Below are positions 24,321 through 35,606 of a stretch of 64,000 nt of DNA, one piece after another; the stretch's first letter is position 1, and the number at the start of each line of letters is the position of its first letter. The DNA is taken from positions 13,616,463-13,680,462 of the forward strand of contig NC_060887.1 of NCBI RefSeq assembly GCF_014805685.1, written 5' to 3'. Position numbers and translations under genes: made by a program. The notes below the pieces were generated by a model that made no database searches, was not told where the DNA came from, and saw only the letters and a list, made by a program, of their open reading frames with translations. Origin of the DNA: Silurus meridionalis (Eukaryota > Chordata > Actinopteri > Siluriformes > Siluridae).

Positions 24321-26525
24321 TCATTCTCCTCCTGTGTCATTGTCAGACTCCATTTCAGTCAATGTTGAGATATACCACTCTGCGTTTTCTTCCTGCTGCT
24401 CGTGCATGCCGACGAGCGAAACGCCATCCGCTTCTGGCTTGACTTTTGTGTTCATCGCTTCCTGCTGCTGACCCTGATGCTTGCGCTTAGTGTGCCGCCT
24501 CAGAGTGTTACGCTCAGCAAACCGCATATGACATAACAGACACTGGTAAGGCTTTTCACCTGTGTGGACCCGCTGGTGCCTCGTCAGCTCGGCAGCTTCT
24601 CGGAAACGCCGTGGGCAAAGCTGGCACTCGAAGTTGCGCTCACCTGTATGGATATGCTTGTGCCGCTCTAGATGGCTGGAGCGTTTGAAAGCTTTGCTGC
24701 ACAGCTGGCATACGTGCGGCTTCTTCTGGGAGTGTGTGATGGAGTGGCGTTCAAGGTCTGAGAGGTAGTAGAAAACCCGTGGGCAATACTGGCAGTAAAG
24801 AATGCGACGTGGGCCTAATGCCTGAGGATCCTCTTTTTTTGAATGGTTGCTAAAAAGTTTTGGTGAGTCTGGACTAGGAGGGGAAATAGAGGACTGAAGC
24901 GGGAGGTCTTCAGTAGGGATTCTGAATAAAGAGTCGGTACTATATAAGGAGACAGAGTCTGGCTCAGAGGCTGGTGACACTTGTTCATGTTCCTCTGGTG
25001 CCTGAGTTGCTTCAAAGACTGCAGATTTGTCAATGCCTTTGGGTCGGTTTTCATTTTTTTGCTCAGCAGATACAGCTAATCTAAGCAGTGCTTCCTGGAA
25101 AGAAGTGGGCATGTCTGAGCAGGTATTAGTTTTCAGTTGCTTAGCCAGATTTGAAGAGTTCACTGAGGAAGTCCTGGAGGAAGCAATGGGTGAGGTAGGG
25201 GCTGCAGAATAATTACAGGATTTATTTTGTCCTGAGAGATTTATAGCAGTTGTACTGGAGACAGGTTCCGGTTTTGGACCAGGTGAACTCGAAGATGAGG
25301 GAGGTGCAACAGACGACGCGGAGGAAACTGAAGGAAAATGTCCTGAAAGTGAGGACGACTGAATTCCACAGGACACATCTGTTGACGAAAGAACAAGTAC
25401 GACCGGGGTGGACTGTGTATTTGACGCCAGGCCAAAAGGTAGCGACAGAGCCATTAGTTCAGATTTAGCATTAGTTGTTGAAGCTGTAAGTGTCTGAAGA
25501 TGAGATGGTGGGAGAAGGAGAATAGGAGTGTTTGAGTCAGTATCACTAGCCATAATCTGTATAGGAAGGGAAGGCAAGGTGGACATTTTGGTCAAGGCAG
25601 GTGGCTCGGTCTCGACCATGGAATCATTGGGAGATTTCTTCTCCACCTCTATGGTAGCTTGTGAGCTATCTGTTGAGACACCAGTCGCTGAGCCCTTCAA
25701 AATCAACAACTCTCGATCAGGATCCGCATCCTGAATACCCAAAGACATCTCGATGTCAGACTCTGTAGATCCTCTCCCAGTCACTGGGATTTCTGAAAGA
25801 TCAATCTGTGGAACTCTTTGACCATCTGGAGTAAGAGTGTAGGGAATACCTTGGTCATCTATGAGAAGGGTGTCCTTTGGATCCGGACACATGACTGATC
25901 CATATGTAGATGGTATGGCTACGTGTGACGTAGAAGGACACTGATCCCAGTTTTCTAGGTGAAAGTTGCTCATATGGTCATTTCCCAAGTCAGACCAGTA
26001 AATTTCATCGTCGTCATCTTGCACCACTTCCACATTCTGAGTGTCGTCCTTGATCTCATCTACCTCCATTATTAATGAAATCTGGTATTCAGGATCCCGA
26101 TCCCATATACATTTTTCTTTGTTATCCCTGACATTCGTTTTTGGCAGGCTTAAATCCAGTGCTGCATAGACCTCTTCCTGTCCCATGGCTTCTTTAACAC
26201 TAGTAACAGCTTCAGGCATTGCTACTTCAAATCCTTTCTGTTTTTCATACAAAGGAAGTGTAGATGTACAGTTTGCACTGTTGCACACCTGAAGTTGGTC
26301 TGTACATGGTTTGTCCACACAGTCTCTGGTCTTTTCGAACGCCTCAGACCCAGGAACACTGGCAAAGTCCCATATCTTCACCTCCTCTTTGGTAACGAGA
26401 CTTTTGTCATATTGTTTATTACTTTTATTCCTTGGAGAGGATTGTCGGTGAAGGTCCTTCACAGGGTAATCGCTGGATAAGAGGTTAGGTTTCAAATATA
26501 GCGCTTTGGTTATTGGTTCGTTCAT
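24321..26525 (-). CDS. znf524: Four-finger C2H2 zinc finger protein, ZNF524-like, 734 aa
   Basis: Single uninterrupted coding exon. Four tandem C2H2 fingers lie near the C-terminus (about residues 573-683), with linkers of the HTGEK/HTGER and THSQKKP kinds. Finger 1 carries the unusual [14 protein letters not shown] core, finger 2 [10 protein letters not shown], finger 3 [10 protein letters not shown] and finger 4 [10 protein letters not shown] ending KRKH. Upstream is [12 protein letters not shown], a motif I associate with ZNF524, whose four fingers also match this order. The rest is a long acidic and then Ser/Pro/Thr-rich N-terminal region, so the protein is nearly three times the roughly 264 aa of the human form. 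It is a likely nuclear DNA-binding factor of unknown target. The C-terminal tail (about 51 aa) is acidic. The start is the first ATG in the frame, just after a candidate acceptor at 26528. Linkage to mamstr and dbp supports a 19q13-type origin. Confidence 0.85.
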   Translation of the reverse strand: MNEPITKALYLKPNLLSSDYPVKDLHRQSSPRNKSNKQYDKSLVTKEEVKIWDFASVPGSEAFEKTRDCVDKPCTDQLQVCNSANCTSTLPLYEKQKGFEVAMPEAVTSVKEAMGQEEVYAALDLSLPKTNVRDNKEKCIWDRDPEYQISLIMEVDEIKDDTQNVEVVQDDDDEIYWSDLGNDHMSNFHLENWDQCPSTSHVAIPSTYGSVMCPDPKDTLLIDDQGIPYTLTPDGQRVPQIDLSEIPVTGRGSTESDIEMSLGIQDADPDRELLILKGSATGVSTDSSQATIEVEKKSPNDSMVETEPPALTKMSTLPSLPIQIMASDTDSNTPILLLPPSHLQTLTASTTNAKSELMALSLPFGLASNTQSTPVVLVLSSTDVSCGIQSSSLSGHFPSVSSASSVAPPSSSSSPGPKPEPVSSTTAINLSGQNKSCNYSAAPTSPIASSRTSSVNSSNLAKQLKTNTCSDMPTSFQEALLRLAVSAEQKNENRPKGIDKSAVFEATQAPEEHEQVSPASEPDSVSLYSTDSLFRIPTEDLPLQSSISPPSPDSPKLFSNHSKKEDPQALGPRRILYCQYCPRVFYYLSDLERHSITHSQKKPHVCQLCSKAFKRSSHLERHKHIHTGERNFECQLCPRRFREAAELTRHQRVHTGEKPYQCLLCHMRFAERNTLRRHTKRKHQGQQQEAMNTKVKPEADGVSLVGMHEQQEENAEWYISTLTEMESDNDTGGE

Positions 26526-26951
26526 TTCTGTTTAAATGGCGTTTGTACTCATGCCACGTGACAGCTATGAAGCTATTTGTACATTCTCTGGTGTGAATTC
26601 AAGCATGGTGACACCATTTCCGACAGGTTGATTGTTTGAACAGAATTCTTGAATGAAATTGAATCAGAGGCATGGTGTGGTACTCCTCCTTACATTGTCT
26701 TTACTGGTACCACACAATTCTTCAGATACTCCTGAGATGGACGGGGTATTTGGTTTTCAGGCTGAATTCCATTAAGGTTCTTTAATTTACAACCGTATCC
26801 ATAAAACCCTACTTTTCACTCCACTCGGATGGCTACGGTCCTGAACAACATCCTCTGTTGTTTGTAACAAGAATATGCTAACTTTGGTTGTTAGCTCACC
26901 AGAGAAGGAGCGATGGAGTCACTCAAAGCGCACTAGTCAGTTTACTATTAC

Positions 26952-27076
26952 CTGAGAATTCACTGAAACTTTCCTTCCAGATCTAAGTGTATAAACCAAG
27001 CAAACAGAAGCATTTTCTCTTCTGGTGGAACCATCCATCTCCATCCTTGGGACTGTGACTAGGACAGGTCATTAAT
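26952..27076 (-). other. znf524: Candidate 5' UTR exon of znf524
   Basis: On the minus strand a strong acceptor (ttgttcttttccag) ends at 27077, and a CAG|GTAATA donor follows at 26951. A further acceptor (tttaaacag) ends at 26528, two bases before the znf524 ATG. Together they fit a spliced 5' UTR. The candidate exon contains an upstream ATG that opens a short frame, which could damp translation. There is no transcript evidence. Confidence 0.4.
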
Positions 27077-27579
27077 CTGGAAAAGAACAAAGTATGGTGA
27101 TAATGTTTTTATATGTTGTAGCAGGACCTAAAATAAAAATCACTTTTTTGTGGAAAGATAAATCACAATATTCATATGTTCAAAAATTGGGTGTTTACTA
27201 ATTGTAAAAATGTAAACAAAAAAGCTCAGTTTTTTACAAATAAAGATATTACAAAAAATAGACAGTGTTATATAGACAGTTTTTTGTTTTTTTATATAAA
27301 GCATTTATAGCTATGGTTGTAAAGAAATTAAGTATACACATTATATACCACTCTTGCCACAAATGCTTTTCCAGACAAAACTGCACTCGCTTCAAATCAT
27401 TTCGCACCATGCCGTACCAATGGCCACGAATCAGAGTGCACTAGGAGACATAAATCTCTTATAACCTAAAGTTAAAAACTATTTGAAACTACTGCCTGCT
27501 TTTAGACCATAGTATAGCTGAATTCTCAAATCAGAATGCGTGCATTCATATTCCATTACAGCACGGCTCTGACAGTAGC

Positions 27580-28135
27580 GTGATTTCCGGACTATAAAGC
27601 GCACCCATATATAATATATATAACCCACTGAATTTTACAGATATTTTTATTTTTAACATAAATAAGCCAAACCTGTCTATAAGCCGCACACTAACGTACT
27701 TTACACAGGCTTTAACAACAGACACGTTACACACGGTGTAACGGGTGAAATATGTTGCGCTTCCATTAGGAGCAGAGCGGTATTTTGGGAATAGCATGTC
27801 ACTGCATTTTTTCCGGTATTACTGCGTGTGTGTAAGACTGAGGATTATGTCCTTATTATTTTCTGATGCTCATTTCTAAGTTTCTTTGACTAACCCGTAA
27901 CGTCCGATGGAAGTTATTTCTCCCGAAGCCGTGCAGCTCAGAACACAGGTGAGGTGCGTTTTTTCGTTTCCGTTCGGAAATTTCATTGGTCTAATGTTAT
28001 GGGGTTCAGTTTTTGGGCTTAAAGTTTGTGAAACCGGGAAAAAGCCAGGAAAAATTCATAAATTAGCCGCTTCGTTGTTTAAGCCACGGGGTTCAAAACG
28101 TGGGGAAAGAGTAGCGGCTTATAGTCCGAAAAATA
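27580..28135. mobile_element. MITE-like element with inverted TTCCGGACTATAAGCCGC ends
   Basis: The left end GTGATTTCCGGACTATAAAG and the right end, which is GTATTTTTCGGACTATAAGC when reverse-complemented, form imperfect 23-bp terminal inverted repeats around about 510 bp without transposase. An internal arm (TCTATAAGCCGCACAC near 27677) repeats the theme. It sits in the inferred znf524 intron 1. The family is not named. Confidence 0.65.
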
Positions 28136-28940
28136 CAAAAAAAACAAAGAAAATTATTTTGTGGTTTTCCGCTATGTAAAATCATTACAGTTTACTGTCT
28201 TTCATGGGAAAGTCTTCAGGACAGTTGACTGCTTTCTGGATTCTCAGTATCATGACACGCTGCATTTCATTGAGATGAGCAGCTGGTGAGCAAACGATTG
28301 CTCATAATACAACTACAACCAAAAAAAAAAAAAAAAACACGCTCCAAATAACTAACTGGAACATGTAAAAAGTGTGACATTTAATTTATTAATAAATTAA
28401 ATGTTTAAATCTGCGGCAAGTTGCAGTTACGCTAGCGCTGAAACAAAATGTATCGCAGCACAGTCCATTGTGTGCTATACTGTACATTAAACAGGTGCAC
28501 TGATGTATACTACACGATAGCTCATGTGTCGTTACATACTCCTATTAACAATATTCTTGTCTGTTACTTTAGGAGAATAGAGTATATTATATTATTACAC
28601 TAGACCTTCTGAAATGATATTTTTGGACTGAGTTAGTATAATAATGTTACAATTATTTATATGACTTCTCCCATTTAATATTAGCATGCATAGTTTATCG
28701 ATACAGTCGAATTTCTTACAATAAACAATTAAAACAATACTCAATACTATTTAATGTGCAATTCATCTATAATAATTAAGTAACCAATTAACAAGAAAGA
28801 GTCAAAAGCAGTTTGTTTAGGTAGATGCTGGTCAGCACAGGTTCATTCAAATCTAGAGCAAAGTAGTGTAGTGTAGTAGTGCATCTGCTGCCATGTTTTG
28901 GCAGAGGAACCCACAACAAAAAAAATGCAAAACCCATAGT

Positions 28941-28941
<1 letters not shown>

Positions 28942-28987
<46 letters not shown>
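28942..28987. repeat. (AC)n microsatellite
   Basis: Uninterrupted AC dinucleotide run continuing into an imperfect ACAG tail. Confidence 0.95.
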
Positions 28988-28992
<5 letters not shown>

Positions 28993-29593
28993 ACACAGAC
29001 ACAGGAACCTGAGCTAAGGACCAAACCACGCTACCTACTGCACCAACATGCCACCCAGTTGCTCTTCATGTTGCACAAAACCTTTTCCTTCAACACAATT
29101 GCTAAGATCTAAAATGAAACTCATTATCGCTGGTACACAAATATACAAGTAATTTGTAATCATTACCTCTTTCATCACTTTCTGCCTTCGGATTCTGACA
29201 CCCCAAGATTCGAAGATGGGGTCAAGATCCAGGGACCCATTTCATGTCACATAAAATGCACTTGGTAGCTTTCATACTTTCGACGTGTGACCTATTGAGA
29301 ACATGGAAAAGTGAATCACTTCGGGAACGCACGGGCCACGTGTTCGTTTGTTTCAAAAAAGGGAAAGGTTGGTTTTATTTCCTCATCGTCAGAAACATCT
29401 CATTAGTAAGTAGCATCAGTTTTGTGAATCAAAAGCCATTATGTGTCTGTTTAGTCCCTTTAAATGCTGCACTTTTTTTGTGTGGTGAGATGTAAGTTCA
29501 CTACACTGCACTTCGACAACATTTATAGTTTTAGTATCGTCTCAGCAAACTTCTTCATCCTCTCCTGAAGCACTTGGCTGTTCTGTCTACCAC

Positions 29594-29624
29594 GATGATG
29601 ATGATGATGATGATGATGATGATC
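29594..29624. repeat. (GAT)n trinucleotide repeat
   Basis: About ten GAT units in non-coding DNA upstream of the znf524 coding exon. Confidence 0.9.
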
Positions 29625-30404
29625 TGTGTCTGAGTTTATAATCTATATAAAAATCCCTTATCATTCATGCACACACTTTCTGGAGACTCATATTATAAGA
29701 TTCTACCTTGCATACGCTCCAAAAGATGGTTCCAGACCTGACACATGTACCGTACATCTAGTGTAGCTTGTTTTGGATGATGTGAATAAGTATATACACC
29801 CCCCACACACTCCCCCACCCCGACCTCAACCTCCCAGGGTTAACCAGCTGGTCGGTCCTAGTTGCCAATAGCGTCGTTTAGTTCTTTTAATGATTTTTTT
29901 TAATAAACACGGTTGCATGCATCAGGGAACAGTCTCCGTCTCGGGGTTTGACATGAAACGTCCTGCGGGAGGAAGCGACACGGGCACGAACGGACGCCAT
30001 TACACGGAGTCGGAGGTCCGATTAAAAAAAAAGAAAGAAAAAGAAAGAAAAACCCCTTTATGTATCCTACCATTCTTTTTGACGCTGTGTCTCACTCGAA
30101 CCCGTGTCGCTAAACGCGTTTCTAATTCGTGCCCGTGGCGAAGCCCAGGCTTACGCCTTGCTCTCCTGCCGCACTGCGAGGAGAGCCTCCGCGCTCGGAC
30201 CTGCGACCAGCCATTTTCTGCGTACCGAGGGTTCGAGCCGGTGACACCGTGCGCCTACAAACCAGCCCTCAAACTTTCCGAAGTGTGCAACGCCAGCGTT
30301 CAAGCCACAGGCTCTATCTCTCCATCAGGACCCCACCGAAGCCCCGCAATGACACTTCCTTATTTATTTGGAATTGAAATATTCAACACGAAACTGTTTC
30401 TCAC

Positions 30405-30530
30405 CCCACGAGTCAGCTCGCGCAGGCACTGGCTAACCCGACCCTCGCGCACTTCCGGAACACCAAATATGAATGAATGGGTGGGCGGGGACAGTGGGGC
30501 GTAGGGGGCGGGGCTTGTAGTGGTGTCGCA
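30405..30530 (-). promoter_or_regulatory. znf524: CpG-rich GC-box/ETS promoter and probable first exon of znf524
   Basis: The 29.93-30.56 kb stretch is GC- and CpG-rich against an AT-rich background. On the minus strand it shows two CCCCGCCC-type GC boxes (about 30485-30520), a CCGGAAGT ETS site (about 30450) and, after them, a donor CGTGGG|GTGAGA with the exon ending at 30405. This is the layout of a TATA-less housekeeping promoter reading leftwards into znf524, giving a first intron of about 3.3 kb. An open frame on the plus strand across it (29890-30504) shows no recognisable domain and is attributed to base composition. Confidence 0.5.
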
Positions 30531-30574
30531 GTTTGGTGCGTCAGTCCCCGACAAGGTTAGTAATAATAATGTTT

Positions 30575-30755
30575 AGACGGCACTGGTAACCCGGGCCTTG
30601 ACCGATCCGGTATGGGGTTGTGGTTTGTGATCCGCATATTTGATGTGGCACATGTTTTACGCTGGATTCCCTTCCTAACGCAACCCTCCCTATTTATCCG
30701 GGCTTGGGACCGGCACTAAGAGTGCACTGGCTTGTGCAACCCTAGTCTTGGGTCG
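30575..30755 (+). repeat. Dispersed fish repeat fragment beside the LINE
   Basis: GGTAACCCGGGCCTTGACCG, ACGCTGGATTCCCTTCCTAA and TTTATCCGGGCTTGGGACCG are segments of a high-copy fish repeat often found with LINE debris. No coding capacity. Confidence 0.5.
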
Positions 30756-31460
30756 ACAGAATGATGAGAACAGTAGGCAGGAGTACAAGGAGTTGCGGTA
30801 GCAGGTGAAGAGGGATGTGGCGAAAGAAAACAAAAAGGCAATTGAGGAGCTGTATGAGAAGTTGGACACTAAGGAAGGAGAAAAGGATTTGTACCTATTG
30901 GCATGGCAGAGGGACTGAGCTGGAAAGGATGTTGCAAGTTAGAGCAATAAAGGATGGAGATGGAAGTGTGTTGACTAGTGAGGAGAGTGTGAAAGAGAGA
31001 GAAGGTTGGATGGTGTGGAGATTGTGAAGCAGGAAGTGTGTAGGATTAGTAAAGAGGAAGTGAGAGCAGCGATTAAGATGATGAAGAGTGGAAAAGGCGG
31101 TTGGACCAGATGACATACCTGTAGAAGCGTGAAGATGTTTAGGAGAGATGGCAGTGGAGTTTTTAACCAGATTGTTTAACAAGATTCTGGAAGGGGAGAG
31201 GATGCCTGAGGAATGGAGAAGGAGTGTGCTGGTACCAATCTTTAAGCATAAGGGAGATGTGCAGACCTGCAGTAACTACAGGGGAATTAAGTTGATCAGT
31301 CACACCATGAAGTTATGGGAAAGAGTAGTGGAAGCCTGGGTGAGGGAAAAGGTGACCATCCGTGAGCAACAGTATTGTATTTGCTTTGAGGAATGTTGAT
31401 GGAGCAGTAGAGAGAAGGTCAGAAGTAGCTGATGCCAGCCAGTGCAAAAAACAATTTGGT
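30756..31460 (+). pseudogene. Non-LTR retrotransposon (RTE-like LINE) reverse transcriptase fragment, disabled
   Basis: The longest intact piece (31148-31399) encodes FNKILEGERMPEEWRRSVLV then PIFKHKGDVQTCSNYRGIKL, the RT motif 1-2 region of a LINE reverse transcriptase (the NYRGI and LxPIFK words are diagnostic). Upstream sequence belongs to the same ORF but is broken by frameshifts and stops. The RTE-type assignment is from general resemblance. The element is 5'- and 3'-truncated and cannot be active. Confidence 0.8.
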
Positions 31461-33685
31461 TTTTACTCATAATACATTTCACACCACATCCCAATGTGTT
31501 TTATTTTTCTTATGTAACTTTTTTTTTTTTTTTGCCTATTTTGAATACAATATTTGTAATTGTAACAATAATGTACCCTAACCCTACCCTCTAATTTTAC
31601 TTTATTAATGTGCCATATACTGTTTTTCTGACATTCATATTTGCCATAATTTTGCAGAGAATCTTTGACACAAGTTAGCACTTGTTAGCTCTTACGTTAT
31701 ATTAGCTATAAACACATTTTGCAGGAAAATAATCTCAGCTTGTCATGCTACAGAGACTCAGAGAAAATACAAAGTTCTTTTTCGTAAATATTCTCCCACG
31801 GTGTAAACTTACTGATTGATAAAAAAAACTGACAACTGAAAACTGACCCACTTATCTCCATTAACATTAAATAAATGAATCCATGCTTCACCATAGCAAG
31901 AATTTAGAAGTCTTTTTTTTAATAAATAATAACACATTTGACATAAAGATTATGTAGAAAATACATCCCTGCGAATGGGTTGCTATTAATAGAAATTATA
32001 ATGCGCATTAATATGGGTGTGTGTCAGTCAGCACTTTTGTTAATTACATAATTTGTGTAACAAATTTAGATTTGACCTATAATAATAAATACCAATCGGA
32101 ATGTCCCAACTGCTTCTTTATTGTGAAAGAGAAAAACAAACCAAGCAGCCCATGTGAAATTTGGCCTTTGATAAACTTTGCTCAATACAGTGCATCCTCG
32201 CTTCAGATATAATTCAACTGTCCCAGCTCTCTATTTTCTTTTACACCTTTTGTTTTGCAATAAATCCCTGAATTTTAGATACACAATAATAAGGATATTT
32301 CTTCTAGCACCTACAAAAAATTAAGCATGTGGGGGTTTAAAAAATCTCAATAATCCTACTTTTTCAGTTAGTCCTGGTCCATATTGTTTTTTAACAATGC
32401 AATATTCAAATTGAAAAATAACACAGTTGCAATCAAGGATTAGTCTTTACCAGGTTCACTTTCGTGAACAGTTCGCATGAAAATGCAACGTGTGGACCTC
32501 ACACGAGCCGAAAAATCCAGTTTTATTGTTTTGCCCCAAATTTTCTTCAGATGTCTTTTTTTTTTGTTATCCACAATCAGCGATGCAATCTATCTCTACA
32601 GAAAATCCATTCCTGTCCATCCAAGTTCACGTTTGTTTAAGTTTAAAGGTAAATGGATTGCTGTTTGGATGCTGATAGTAGTTAAAAGTAGTTCAGTAAC
32701 AAACTGTATCTTGAATAAAATAAAAAAGTCTAACAAAGGTTAGAAATCCAGAGAGTTACAGAGAGCAGAATGTGTGCAAAACTCTCAGACCACAAATTTA
32801 TGAATCACCATATACAACACAGAGTGCCAGATTTCATTTCCAGATGATCTTTATGGAAGCTTATTTTAAGCTTATATGGAAGTGATTTTTCAGCTTGTTT
32901 CAGGTGGTGTATTTACCACTTTTTCCAATAAAATAATTGCTTACACTACTATGCAAAGAGAAATCGTCCATTACAATAAAAGCAAATGAAAGAATGATAA
33001 AACCAAAATGATATTTTTGTCATCAGTATAAATCATGTTGTGCTCGGACTGAGTGTTTTGTTTAGAAATGCTCACGTACTGCTCATTATTTCAGTAAACA
33101 ACTTTATTGAACAGTGTTTGTTCTGTTCCCACATGTTGTTGTAGTGCATTTTGGTCATGCTAAGCTCTGTACTTGTACACACTATGATCGATTTTGACAA
33201 ACAGAGTTTGTCCCACATTACTTGAAATCTCTTTCAGCTATTTTAATACATTTACAAAACAAGACTATAGCAGCTAATTTACAACATACATCCATTTCAA
33301 ACATTCAGTTGAATATAGCCTTGTTTATTCAATATACAACACATCCCAAAGGGTTTTATACCGACGAGGAAGTGAAAATGTTTCTAAATAAAAATGTAAC
33401 TTTATTTACAAATGATTATTTACATTGATTGCCATTTCTCTCAACATTGGCTCCCCATTTGACAGCAGGTCCGTGTGTGATGTCCAGCTATTAGAATGAA
33501 TTCAATCATTTTTTGGTTCAAAGGCATTTTAAAGGTTATCTGAGAAAAATCTTGGGAAGACATTTTGCTTAAAAAATAAAAGTTTCCCCTTGAATATAGA
33601 GCCTTTTGGAATGATTTGTAAAATAAGGTGAATGACTTGAAAATCTTTTAAAAAATACAAGTTTACAATACAATTACGACATCAT
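31461..33685. other. Gene-free AT-rich stretch
   Basis: Lies between the LINE fragment and the 3' flank of the APOH-like gene. No gene or clear element was seen. TTTATT words near 33402, 33321 and 33106 are possible minus-strand poly(A) signals for the APOH-like gene. Confidence 0.5.
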
Positions 33686-33689
33686 TATT

Positions 33690-33785
33690 CAGAGCGACTC
33701 ACATTTATCTCATTCATACAGCTGAGCAGCTATGGGGTTAAGGGGCCTGGCTCGGGGGCACAGGAGTGGCAGCTTGGTGTGGCAA
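33690..33785 (+). repeat. Family B dispersed repeat fragment
   Basis: TTCAGAGCGACTCACATTTA, then GGGGTTAAGGGGCCTGGCTC and GGGGCACAGGAGTGGCAGCT, match in order the longer copy near 62740. Confidence 0.5.
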
Positions 33786-34048
33786 TACAATCTTTTGAGT
33801 GAAAATGTTCCAGACTTAATCTAAATGATATTCATGATTCCCAAAATTCTGTTTATCTCCCTGTGGGTAAACTATGAACTGCATTCACTGGACCCTAACA
33901 GCATTCTAATTACTTTTATGCTCCTGCATGAACACAGCATGAAGTGAAAGGATAAACATGTTTCTACATGTATCTACATCTTATAACAGGTGAAATGAAT
34001 AGTTTGATAACAAGAAGTCCGTGAGTGTGGTGGTGAAGGGGCATGTAG

Positions 34049-34909
34049 TTAGAACGTAAGTGTAAGAGAAGTTCCCTCGGAGGTCGTGTCCAGCTCATCA
34101 GGATCACATGGATGAATCTCCGATACCAGTCGGTGGGGGTAGAGTGTATACTGTAACCAGGTAGGTTCTGAAAGAATTGTAAGAAGAAGAGTTATGGATG
34201 GGAGTGTGAGGTGAGAAAATACATGAGCAAGTGTAAAACTATAAATGTATATACACTATATGGACAATAGTATTGAGACACCTTTTCCAGCCATATGACA
34301 ATGCCACTCTGCACAAAAACAGCTTCATGGAAATATAGTTTACATGGGTTAGAGTGGAAGATCTTGAGTGGCCTGCTATAGATCTCTGACCTCAACCATA
34401 TTGAACACCTTTGAGATTAACTGGAACACTGACTGCACCCCAGGCCTCCTCAAGCCTCCTCCTTTTACTAATGCTTTTGTGGCCATTGAGCATGAATCTC
34501 CACAACCAAACTCCAAAATCTAATGAAACCCAGAAGAGTAGAGGTTGTTATAAGAGCAAATGGGAACTGAATTTGAAATGAAAGGTACAAAAAGCACAAT
34601 CTTTTAGTCAGGTTTTCACAAACTTATGTCTGTATAGTGTATTTATATACACACAGTATTCACATTTAGATTTTTTGTGTGTGTGTTGTGAGTGTGGGTG
34701 TTTTGTCTAACCAAGGTAGCAACTGGGAGCAGGGAGCAGTCCATCGAAGCATGTCTCTGTAGCTGTGAAACTGCAATGCTTTTGAGGATGCTTGCAAAAG
34801 AATGTTACGTTCTCACCGTGAGTAACCAGCCTGTCTGTCAAGTCATAGGGCCAGCTCTTAACTCCACCCACAATCACCTTACTGCGCTGTGCAGGGATTG
34901 GACAGCGAG
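34049..34909 (-). CDS. Domain V and C-terminal tail exons of the APOH-like gene
   Basis: Exon 34712-34909 starts ARCPIPAQ and carries five cysteines. The donor is G|GTTAGA; failing to splice would give an immediate stop after CYLG. The last exon, 34049-34167, begins [11 protein letters not shown] and supplies the sixth cysteine (EIHPC), reproducing the extra C-terminal disulfide of APOH domain V. It then continues 18 residues past that cysteine ([18 protein letters not shown]), where human APOH ends at it. The human lysine-rich phospholipid patch CKNKEKKC corresponds to CKHPQKHC, with fewer lysines. Confidence 0.8.
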
Positions 34910-35512
34910 CTAAATAGCAGATGAGAGAGGTAAAGAAAATAGCACACATAAGATACATAAAGACATTTTTGTAAGTAAATAAGCATGCTGTTATCCTTCA
35001 ATCATTAGGGTGGTGTGACACAGTCTAAAGCAAAGTGGAGGGTCTGAGTGTTTACATTTTTTTTTATCTTTTATATTAAAGTGTCTCCATATGATACATA
35101 TAAACTATTATGTTTTTTTTCTTAAATTTGAAACCTTTTCTGTGTATTTATTATTTTTTGTTAGGCTCAAGAATAAATCAGCTGTATAATTGGCTTGAAT
35201 CAAAAAGGGTCTAACTGTACATGTATATATGTACATGTAAATTTTAATTCAGGTTTTATATTATAGTATTATATACATGTATGAGGGACCCTCGCTTACC
35301 TCGGCAGAAAGGTACTGTGCTCCATGTGCCGTCAATCTGACAAGTAGCTTGGTTAGGCCCATCTAAGTGGAAGGTCTTTTTGCAAAGATAATATATGGCA
35401 TCACCTATGCTGTATTTAGATTTTTGCACAGCCACCAAGTAACCATTATTAACTTCCTGTGGCGGCGGACAAAATACACCTATAGAACATAAATAAAACA
35501 TAAAAAAATTTA

Positions 35513-35606
<94 letters not shown>

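Noticed and set aside
24562..24768. Plus-strand frames opposite the zinc fingers
   Set aside because: Shadows of the C2H2 array on the minus strand.
29890..30504. 204-codon open frame on the plus strand
   Set aside because: It lies across the CpG-rich znf524 promoter, has no recognisable domain, and its Arg/Pro/Ser bias follows base composition.
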